64,000 bases of DNA from Desulfobacteraceae bacterium (GTDB lineage Bacteria; Desulfobacterota; Desulfobacteria; Desulfobacterales; SKZT01), in contig JAABTQ010000011.1 in assembly GCA_011389745.1 (NCBI GenBank), positions 42,167-106,166 of the forward strand, read 5' to 3'. This document shows, piece by piece, positions 1-6,070 of this stretch; within the stretch, counting starts at the first letter, position 1, and each line of letters begins with the position of its first letter. The position numbers were made by a program, and so were the translations under genes. Below the pieces are notes generated by a model, which saw only the letters and a program-made list of their open reading frames with translations, did not search any database and had not been told where the DNA came from.

Positions 1-466
1 CATTTGCGACAAATTCCCCTGGGAATCCTGGATTGTATTCGGCGCGGGCGTGTCTCTGGGCGGATCCATGCTGGATAGCGGGGCCGGGCAGTTTCTGGCG
101 GAAACCCTGCTTCCCCTTCTGGACGGAAAACCCCTGTTTATCGTCTACTACGGAATAGGCTTTTTCGGATCATTTTTGTCCAGCATGATGAGCAACTCGG
201 CGGCCGTGGCGCTGATGCTGCCCATTGTTCTTCCCATGGCCGAAATGATGAACATGTCGCCTCAGTCGGTTGCAATGATAGCGCCCATGACCACATCATT
301 TATCATGCTGGTCATCGGATGCCCCCCCACCATTATTGCCTACAGCACCGGCTATTTCAGCCAGATGGAATTTGTGAAGATCGCCGTACCCTGGGCCCTT
401 ATTCTGCTGGTGATCTGCACCCTGAGCATGATAATTTATTGGCCTTTGATCGGATTTGTCAAATAA
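1..466 (+). CDS. DASS/SLC13-family anion permease, C-terminal part (5' end outside window)
   Basis: The reading frame is open from base 2 and encodes the last 154 residues of a divalent-anion:Na+ symporter (citrate/sulfate/dicarboxylate family), an inner-membrane carrier. It aligns without gaps to residues 316-469 of the complete permease that begins at 2307, with only 13 differences by my count, so the two are recent paralogues. Visible features are the GAGVSLG segment, a small-residue-rich stretch SSMMSNSAAVALMLP typical of the second substrate/Na+ hairpin of the family, and a final hydrophobic segment ending WPLIGFVK. In a sulfate reducer the substrate may be sulfate, but this is not shown by the sequence. 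It ends just before a strong inverted repeat. Confidence 0.9.
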   Translation, partial: ICDKFPWESWIVFGAGVSLGGSMLDSGAGQFLAETLLPLLDGKPLFIVYYGIGFFGSFLSSMMSNSAAVALMLPIVLPMAEMMNMSPQSVAMIAPMTTSFIMLVIGCPPTIIAYSTGYFSQMEFVKIAVPWALILLVICTLSMIIYWPLIGFVK

Positions 467-488
467 AAGGATTCTGCTAACTCAATTA

Positions 489-522
489 TCAGCGGGCCGG
501 TAATGTTTACCCGGCCCGCTGA
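489..522 (+). terminator. Inverted repeat after first DASS gene, probable terminator
   Basis: A GC-rich palindrome with arms ATCAGCGGGCCGG and CCGGCCCGCTGAT around a short AT-rich loop lies about 22 bases after the stop. It has no clear T-run, so it may be a weak terminator or an mRNA 3'-end stabiliser. Confidence 0.6.
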
Positions 523-693
523 TGTTCATGGTCATCAACGGTAAATATTTCTGACAATTTGTAAAAAATACCAACAGATTGCAAAATTTCCTGACACTTC
601 TGAATTCAAAATCAGTCTTCTTTTCCGCAACATAGTACCAAATAACGACATCAAATCAGAGTGTTACAAATAATATCAAAATTTATGCCTGAT

Positions 694-709
694 TGGTATG
701 GTGCTTGCT
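694..709 (+). promoter_or_regulatory. Sigma-54 (-24/-12) promoter
   Basis: TGGTATGGTGCTTGCT matches the sigma-54 pattern TGGCAYR-N4-TTGCW. It has the invariant GG and GC separated by exactly 10 bases. The predicted transcription start is near 720. That places the apparent ATG at 698 inside the promoter and supports a downstream start for the first receiver gene. The promoter would drive the receiver/CBS/receiver/permease group and imply an enhancer-binding activator encoded elsewhere. Confidence 0.7.
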
Positions 710-745
710 GCAAGCCCCCTGTTGGCAGTCGATAAGGGGAAAATT

Positions 746-1120
746 TTGAGATCAGAACTAACAATACTCATAGCAGATCGAAACTCTCGTGTAAGAGAGT
801 TTTTGAAACGGGAATTGACACAGGAAGGTTTCAGGGTGCTCCAAGCAGAAACAGGCAGGGATGTTATTGAAATGGTTTACCACTGCTTTCCATTGGATCT
901 GATTCTTCTTGATCCTGATTTACCTGACATGGAAGAAACCGCATTATTAAAAAAAATCGGAAATCGAATTCCGCCGCTTCCGATAGTAATTCACGCATTT
1001 GATTTTGAAGAAACAAACTATTTTTTGTATTTGAGAAAGGCGGAGTTCGTAAAAAAAGGTGGCCGAAGCATTGAAAAACTTAAACAAGTGGTCTTTGAAA
1101 TGCTTAAGGAAAAAAAATGA
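746..1120 (+). CDS. Divergent CheY-like receiver protein
   Basis: A stand-alone receiver-fold protein of about 124 residues. The phospho-acceptor Asp is present in LILLDPDLPDM. Other signature positions have drifted: the N-terminal acidic pair reads IADRN, the Ser/Thr after beta-4 is replaced in VIHAFD, and the conserved Lys lies in FVKKGG rather than a KP motif. Phosphorylation chemistry may therefore be altered. I chose the TTG at 746 because it follows AGGGGA by five bases and lies downstream of the sigma-54 site; the in-frame ATG at 698 overlaps that promoter. It is first in a co-directional set with a CBS protein, a second receiver and the DASS permease. No output domain is seen, so it probably acts through protein contacts. 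Confidence 0.75.
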   Translation: MRSELTILIADRNSRVREFLKRELTQEGFRVLQAETGRDVIEMVYHCFPLDLILLDPDLPDMEETALLKKIGNRIPPLPIVIHAFDFEETNYFLYLRKAEFVKKGGRSIEKLKQVVFEMLKEKK

Positions 1121-1121
1121 T

Positions 1122-1192
1122 AACCGGTATCCAAAAGATGTCATATATTTTTCAAAGAGAGTATAAGTAACGTCTGAAAACCTATACCGGTT
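1122..1192. repeat. Inverted repeat between receiver and CBS genes
   Basis: Nine-base arms AACCGGTAT and ATACCGGTT enclose about 53 bases of AT-rich sequence. They could pair in the transcript or be two half-sites of an operator. Function unknown. Confidence 0.35.
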
Positions 1193-1230
1193 TCAGTCCC
1201 AAACACGATTGAAAAAGAGTGGAGGAGATT

Positions 1231-1779
1231 ATGAAAACAGTTCAAGTAAAAGATGTGATGGTTGCGCTTGACGATTATGCGACAGTATCGGAAGACGCCA
1301 CCCTGTATGATGCGGTGCTTGCTCTGGAAAAGGCTCAGGAGCAATTTGAGAAAAGCCAATATCTTCACCGGGCTATCCTCGTTTATGACAGTAAAAATAA
1401 AATCGTCGGCAAGATCAGCCAGTTGGATATACTTATGGCCCTTGAGCCCAATTACCGGATCGTAGACCTGGATAAGTTGTCCCGCTTTGGCTACAGCCTT
1501 GACTATATTCAGTCATTTGCAAAAACAGCTCTCTGGGACAAGCCGCTCAGGGATATCTGCAGAAAAGCTGCTACATTTATCGTCAAAGATTTCATGTACA
1601 CCCCCAGGCAAGGCGAGTACATCAAAGAAGACGCAAATCTTGATGAGGCCATTCACCAGTTATTAATGGGAAAACAAAACGCTCTCCTGGTCACACGAAA
1701 CCAGGATATTGTGGGCATTTTGCGTCTGACCGATGTATATGCCTTTGTTTGTAAAAATATTAAAGCCTGTAAGATGTAG
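1231..1779 (+). CDS. Tandem CBS-domain protein
   Basis: A soluble protein of about 182 residues made of two CBS motifs. The first runs from VKDVM near the N-terminus to IVGKISQLDIL. The second runs from VKDFM to IVGILRLTDVYAF. Paired CBS domains form a Bateman module that binds adenine nucleotides and acts as an energy sensor. I chose the ATG at 1231 because GGAGGAG stands just upstream; a GTG four codons earlier overlaps that ribosome binding site. The gene lies between two receiver genes and 5' of a permease, so it may tune transporter activity to ATP/AMP, which is inference. No enzymatic domain is attached. Confidence 0.85.
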   Translation: MKTVQVKDVMVALDDYATVSEDATLYDAVLALEKAQEQFEKSQYLHRAILVYDSKNKIVGKISQLDILMALEPNYRIVDLDKLSRFGYSLDYIQSFAKTALWDKPLRDICRKAATFIVKDFMYTPRQGEYIKEDANLDEAIHQLLMGKQNALLVTRNQDIVGILRLTDVYAFVCKNIKACKM

Positions 1780-1799
1780 TATTCGAAAGGAGAGACACG

Positions 1800-2231
1800 A
1801 TGGTCACAATGGTAAAAATGAGAATAATGCTTGTGGATGATGAAGAACGGTTTTTACAGACCACGCAAAAAATGATCGCCAAAAAAGGCTATGACGCTCT
1901 GATCGCAACCAGTGGTGAGGAGTGCTTAAAAAAGCTTGAAGAGGAACTGGTGCATGTGGTGATTCTGGATGTCAAAATGCCGGGTATTGACGGCGTAGAA
2001 ACCCTCAAACATATCAAACAGAAATTTCCTCTGGTGGAAGTCATCATGCTGACCGGACATGCCACCGCCGAATCCGCCGTGGAAGGTCTGAAATTAGGTG
2101 CGACGGATTATCTTACTAAACCTGCGAATATTGAGGATCTTATCGCCAAGGCAGAGGAAGCGTACAACAAACGCGTTGTTTTGGAAGAAAAAATTCAAAT
2201 GGCGGAGGCTTTGAAAAAGTCCCATATTTAG
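1800..2231 (+). CDS. Single-domain response regulator receiver
   Basis: A CheY-type receiver of 143 residues with all canonical residues: acidic pair in MLVDDEE, phospho-Asp in VILDVKMPG, Thr in VIMLTGHA and Lys in YLTKPA. A short charged helical tail (VLEEKIQMAEALKKS) follows and there is no DNA-binding domain. AAGGAGAG precedes the ATG. It follows the CBS gene by 20 bases and precedes the DASS permease by about 75. It probably shares the sigma-54 transcript and relays a histidine kinase signal to a protein partner. Its canonical site contrasts with the drifted receiver two genes upstream. Confidence 0.88.
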   Translation: MVTMVKMRIMLVDDEERFLQTTQKMIAKKGYDALIATSGEECLKKLEEELVHVVILDVKMPGIDGVETLKHIKQKFPLVEVIMLTGHATAESAVEGLKLGATDYLTKPANIEDLIAKAEEAYNKRVVLEEKIQMAEALKKSHI

Positions 2232-2306
2232 TTCCCGCATCCGGAGTGTTGAAGCAGGTTTTTTCATAATTTTTCATTTTTCAATCAAAACCACGAGGTA
2301 TAATTT

Positions 2307-3716
2307 ATGGCTGAGGTCGAATCCATTAAAAACGAAGCAACTGCAAAATCAATTCTTATCAAATCATTAATAGCTCTGGCATTGGGCATTCTGGTATTAA
2401 TGCTTCCCAGGCCTGAAAACCTTACCCCGGAAGGGCACAGGCTTCTGGCCTTGTTGACCACCGTGGTCTTTCTCTGGGTGAGCGAGGCCGTACCTATCGG
2501 AGTGACAGCTCTGTTGGCGGGCGCCGGTTTGATCCTTTTGAAAATCCAAAGCGCCCAGAACGCCTGGGCTCCCTTTGCCAGCCCAGCGGTCATGTTCGTG
2601 CTCATGATTATCATGTTCGGCGTGGTTTTAAACGAAGTCGGTCTGGCCAATCGCCTGATGTACTACCTTCTGAAGTTTGCCGGAACCAAAGTTAAGCGGT
2701 TGAGCCTTATCCTGGCCGTTGGATGCACCATTACTTCGACCGTCTTTCACGATGCAACCATTACGGTCATCATGGTCTTTGCCTTTGTGCCGGTATTTAT
2801 GAGCATGGGTATGAAACCCGGCATGGGACACAAACTGCCGACATTTTTCTTTTTGCTCATTCCCTTGTCTTCTTCGGCTGGTGGGTTCGGAACTCTTTTG
2901 GGTGGCGGTCGTAATCCCCTGGCCCTGGAAATCCTTCAAAAATTCAGTGGCGGCCAGATCAAAATCGGCTTTCTGGAATATATTGTCATTATGTTTCCCG
3001 TCTGCATTTTAACCGCCGTTGCCACCTGGGCCATCTTGTGGATACTTTTACGTCCCAAGGAAAAAGAACTTGTGGGCATCGAACTGGCGGACCCTGGGCC
3101 CATGAGCACAAAGGAATGGGGGGTGCTGATAGTCTTTGTGATCACCTTTATTCTCTGGTTTTCCGGTGATCTGACCGGATGGCATTACAGTGTCCCTGCA
3201 GCATTCGCCATTCTCGGTTTCTGTGCACCTGGCTGGATCAGTTTCAGGACCATTTGTGACAAATTTCCCTGGGAATCCTGGATTGTGTTCGGTGCCGGTG
3301 TATCCCTGGGCGTATCCATGCTGGACAGCGGAGCAGGGCGTTTTCTGGCCGAAACCCTGCTTCCCCTTCTGGATGGCAAACCCATGTTTATCGTTTACTA
3401 CGGGATAGGCTTTTTCGGATCATTTTTGTCCAGCATGATGAGCAACTCGGCTGCTGTGGCGCTGATGCTGCCCATTGTTCTTCCCATGGCCGAAATGATG
3501 AACATGTCGCCTCAATCCGTGGCCATGCTGGCCCCTATGACCACATCATTTATCATGCTGGTCATCGGATGCCCCCCAACCATTATTGCTTACAGCACCG
3601 GTTACTTCAGCCAGGCTGATTTTATCAAAATTGCCGTACCCTGGTGCTTGATCCTGCTTCTGGTTTGCACCGTGAGCATAATGATTTATTGGCCACTCAT
3701 CGGCTTTGTCAAATAA
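2307..3716 (+). CDS. DASS/SLC13-family anion:Na+ symporter
   Basis: A complete polytopic inner-membrane permease of 469 residues, normal length for the divalent anion symporter family. About a dozen hydrophobic segments are visible, starting near residue 15. Two related hairpin regions carry Ser/Asn-rich motifs: SSSAGGFGTLLGGGRNP in the first half and SSMMSNSAAVALMLP in the second. The protein is a close paralogue of the partial permease at the window start. Linkage to receiver and CBS genes suggests regulated uptake. Sulfate, a C4-dicarboxylate or another divalent anion are all possible substrates; the sequence does not decide. A strong hairpin follows the stop. Confidence 0.92.
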   Translation: MAEVESIKNEATAKSILIKSLIALALGILVLMLPRPENLTPEGHRLLALLTTVVFLWVSEAVPIGVTALLAGAGLILLKIQSAQNAWAPFASPAVMFVLMIIMFGVVLNEVGLANRLMYYLLKFAGTKVKRLSLILAVGCTITSTVFHDATITVIMVFAFVPVFMSMGMKPGMGHKLPTFFFLLIPLSSSAGGFGTLLGGGRNPLALEILQKFSGGQIKIGFLEYIVIMFPVCILTAVATWAILWILLRPKEKELVGIELADPGPMSTKEWGVLIVFVITFILWFSGDLTGWHYSVPAAFAILGFCAPGWISFRTICDKFPWESWIVFGAGVSLGVSMLDSGAGRFLAETLLPLLDGKPMFIVYYGIGFFGSFLSSMMSNSAAVALMLPIVLPMAEMMNMSPQSVAMLAPMTTSFIMLVIGCPPTIIAYSTGYFSQADFIKIAVPWCLILLLVCTVSIMIYWPLIGFVK

Positions 3717-3741
3717 AATCAAACCGATAGAACCGCCACTA

Positions 3742-3773
3742 AACAGGCCGGACAGATAATGTCCGGCCTGTTT
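3742..3773 (+). terminator. Terminator after DASS permease
   Basis: Perfect 13-base arms AACAGGCCGGACA and TGTCCGGCCTGTT around a six-base loop, followed by TTGGTTTTA. It ends the regulator/permease transcript. The next 220 bases, up to the dispersed repeat, contain no gene I can recognise. Confidence 0.8.
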
Positions 3774-3993
3774 GGTTTTATGCGATATTCAACGGCATTT
3801 TCTTGATAAACCTATTAGTGGGTCGCAATGCCTTGATATCATCGATTACTTCCTAGATAATCTTTACGAATTTGGTGGATTCAGCCGATGATATCCATGA
3901 AAAATGCAATCTTCCCGGCTCTATCCCCATATGCTCCATGAGATTTTTATTAGGATTTTCGGATAGTGTAAGGTTCGGGATTCGTTCTTTGCC

Positions 3994-4066
3994 TGTCATT
4001 CTGAAGGAGCGACTCACAGCCACGTGACGGATGGTGAGATATTTTTTTTACCACGTTGATTGAAAC
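3994..4066 (+). repeat. Dispersed repeat copy inserted in modC
   Basis: Begins TGTCATTCTGAAGGAGCGAC and ends TTGATTGAAAC. The same two ends, with a variable middle, recur at 16907-17000 and 32230-32320. Here the right end falls inside the reading frame of the modC remnant, just where the family continues with V-S-H-S after the beta strand. The element therefore appears to have inserted into the gene. Confidence 0.65.
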
Positions 4067-4623
4067 CAAGATCGGCAGTTTAAATTCACGGCAAATTCCG
4101 CCTATAAACGGAAGAAGCTCTGCTTTTCGGGATTATCGAGGGATGCCAGGGGTAAATCCATGAGCAGAAGCGACGGACTGGCCAGCAAGGCTCTTCCGAT
4201 GGCCACACGCTGCTTTTCACCGCCTGAAAGTTTAGCCGGCCTTCGATCAAGAAGACTTTCTATACCGAGCAAGTTAACGACCTGGTCAAATTGAACAAAC
4301 CGCTTTGAGCGCGGGATAAGTTTCATGCCATATATCAGGTTGGATCGTACGGATAGGTGGGAAAAAGTCGTCCGTCCTGAAAGATGCAGCCTACCCGACG
4401 ATTTTCAGGAGAAATGTCGATTCTTTTTTCCGAATCGAATAACACCCGACCGTTGGCAGCAATATGGCCTTCATCGGGCCGCACAAGTCCGGCGATCATT
4501 GATCACCGAGGTTTTTCCCGCCCCGGAATTGCCGAACACGGCCGTGACACCAGTTTCAGAAGTTGAAAAACGAATATCCAGGGTGAATTCTCCCTGCTTT
4601 TTCCTGATAGAGACATCCAGCAT
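4066..4623 (-). pseudogene. modC: Decayed molybdate ABC transporter ATPase (modC)
   Basis: Remains of the ATP-binding subunit of a molybdate importer. The N-terminal part shows Walker A GNSGAGKTS. The middle, in a second frame, encodes the family stretch from AGLVRPDEG to [11 protein letters not shown]. The third piece has the signature [14 protein letters not shown] and a Walker B region in which the usual DEP reads DLP, so the catalytic Glu is lost. At least two frameshifts occur (one after the Walker A region, one near 4340) and a third near 4120. The 3' end stops at a dispersed repeat. The ATG at 4623 lies four bases after the modB stop, the normal modBC arrangement. It cannot make a working ATPase. 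Confidence 0.85.
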
Positions 4624-4626
4624 GGT

Positions 4627-5102
4627 TTAACCTCGAATGTGCGCAGCAAATTTTTTAGCCAACAACTCAGAGGCCAAGAGAGCTGTCATAGCCAATGCCA
4701 CCGCAATCAGACATAATCTGAAGGCGGCTGCATCACCCCCGGGTGACTGTGTTAATGTATATAACGCCAGGGGTAAGGTCTGGGTCTGTCCTTTGATATT
4801 GGATACAAACACAATGGTGGCGCCAAATTCTCCGACACTCCTGGCAAAAGCCAATATCGCACCGGTAATGATACCAGGTATGATCAGCGGTAATGTAATG
4901 GTAAAAAATATTCTAAATGGGCCGGCGCCAAGGGTGCGCGCGGCATCTTCGAGACCCAGATCCAAATTTTCTATCGAAAGCCGCACAGCCCGCACCAGAA
5001 GGGGAAAAGCCATCACGGCTGCAGCCACCGCGGCTCCTTTCCAGTTGAAGGCCAGGGATTTCCCAATTTTTCATAAAGAAACGCCCCGACAATGTGGTAT
5101 TT
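4627..5102 (-). pseudogene. modB: Decayed molybdate ABC transporter permease (modB), N-terminus lost
   Basis: The last 133 residues of a ModB-type permease are intact, including the EAA loop region DAARTLGAGPFRIFFTITLP and the following GIITGAILAFARSVGEFGAT. In-frame sequence upstream of the first ATG still reads FNWKGAAVAAAV, as in ModB. About 60 bases upstream a one-base frameshift separates it from a recognisable AFLYEKLG piece. The first half of the protein and any modA are missing. It overlaps no gene and lies directly before the modC remnant. The molybdate importer here is dead, so the cell must import molybdate or tungstate another way. Confidence 0.85.
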
Positions 5103-5305
5103 GTCCCAAGGGGTTACTTTGCATACTTGGATAGAAACATTTCTCGCAACGGACGCAACGTTTACCCGGATCTACCGGGTCAGAACTAAACCGGGGTATT
5201 GAACCCGGCATGATATTTATACCCATGGTAACAAACCCGTAGGTTCAGGTCTTTATACACACTTAAAGATTCTTCAAAATGAAATCGCTCAAATCAGTTT
5301 GATAT

Positions 5306-5731
5306 TCAGGGTAATTTAAACGGATTAACGATGGTTATTCCTTCAATTTGCTGACCTTCATTTAAATCTTCGGTTAGAATAACGGCAGCATTTTTGAAGT
5401 AAGCTGCAGAAACGATCATGGCATCCCAGAAGGAGATATGGTAATTTTCTTCGATTTCAATGGCTTGAAGGATAGTCTCACCATTATTTACGGCAACATC
5501 CCATGCCAGGTAGTTATTTAGAATCCTACGAACCAGCGATTTTTTTAATGGAACCGGCACTTTTTTAGTGAGTGTAACATAAAACTCCTGCAAAACCTGG
5601 GTGCTGATAACACCTGTTCCCGTATCCCACAAATTTATAATGGCTTTTTGGGCAATCTCATGCTTTTTTCCGCTATCAAGATCATGGGCATAAACCAGAA
5701 TATTTGTATCGACAAAAGTTTTATCGCTCAT
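5306..5731 (-). CDS. PIN-domain ribonuclease toxin, VapC-like
   Basis: A 141-residue PIN-domain protein, expected to be a Mg2+-dependent RNase that arrests translation until bound by its antitoxin. The first acidic residue is in FVDTNILVYAHD, and further acidic residues are in FWDAMIVSAA and LTEDLNEG near the C-terminus, which together form the usual metal site. I start it at the ATG encoding MSDKTF, because the PIN motif begins only six residues later. This start overlaps the antitoxin gene by 11 bases, typical of translational coupling. Its target RNA is unknown. Confidence 0.85.
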   Translation of the reverse strand: MSDKTFVDTNILVYAHDLDSGKKHEIAQKAIINLWDTGTGVISTQVLQEFYVTLTKKVPVPLKKSLVRRILNNYLAWDVAVNNGETILQAIEIEENYHISFWDAMIVSAAYFKNAAVILTEDLNEGQQIEGITIVNPFKLP

Positions 5732-5954
5732 ATAAATCCTCGCGCTTCCAAGTGACGCGCCCGCCAAGTTGAAACCCTTTTTTTAGAGTAGAGAGGGCAT
5801 TTCGCATGGCAGATTCATAACGGTCTTCCTGGTAGACCATGTCCTTAAGCAAGTTGCTAATCATCTTGCTGACCGATGTATCCTTTCGGGCTGCAATTAT
5901 TTTCCCCTTTTTTATGAGTTCTTTTTCAATTGACAGCGTAATATTTTGTTTCAT
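5721..5954 (-). CDS. VapB-like ribbon-helix-helix antitoxin
   Basis: A 77-residue protein with an N-terminal beta strand and helices typical of ribbon-helix-helix repressors (MKQNITLSIEKEL, then SVSKMISNLLKDMV). The basic/acidic C-terminal tail (GGRVTWKREDLYE) probably docks on the toxin. GGAGGG precedes the ATG. It is upstream of and overlaps the PIN toxin gene. It likely represses its own promoter at the palindrome immediately upstream. Confidence 0.82.
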   Translation of the reverse strand: MKQNITLSIEKELIKKGKIIAARKDTSVSKMISNLLKDMVYQEDRYESAMRNALSTLKKGFQLGGRVTWKREDLYER

Positions 5955-5973
5955 AAGTCCCTCCGATTTAATG

Positions 5974-6013
5974 CACGTAAATTACGTGTATCACTCTGTG
6001 TAAGGAACGTCAA
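5974..6013 (-). promoter_or_regulatory. vapBC promoter with palindromic operator
   Basis: A perfect 15-base palindrome, CACGTAA-A-TTACGTG (5974-5988), lies 20 bases upstream of the antitoxin start. On the minus strand a -35-like TTGACG (6008-6013) stands 17 bases before a weak TACACG at 5985-5990 that overlaps the palindrome. Repressor binding there would block RNA polymerase. The operator is seen directly; the promoter assignment is inferred. Confidence 0.6.
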
Positions 6014-6018
6014 GCCAA

Positions 6019-6068
6019 AATCCCCCTCTTTTAAGGGTTCCTTTTTTCCACATTTATGAAAAAGGGGG
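6019..6068 (-). terminator. C/G-rich inverted repeat after the hdr operon, probable terminator
   Basis: On the minus strand, CCCCCCTTTTTCA a few bases after the hdrA stop can pair with the later AAAAGAGGGGG. The same CCCCCT...AGGGGG repeat type occurs at 48320-48360 and 55875-55916. Confidence 0.5.
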
Positions 6069-6070
6069 GC

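Noticed and set aside
698..745. ATG start for the first receiver gene
   Set aside because: It lies inside the sigma-54 promoter and upstream of the predicted transcription start.
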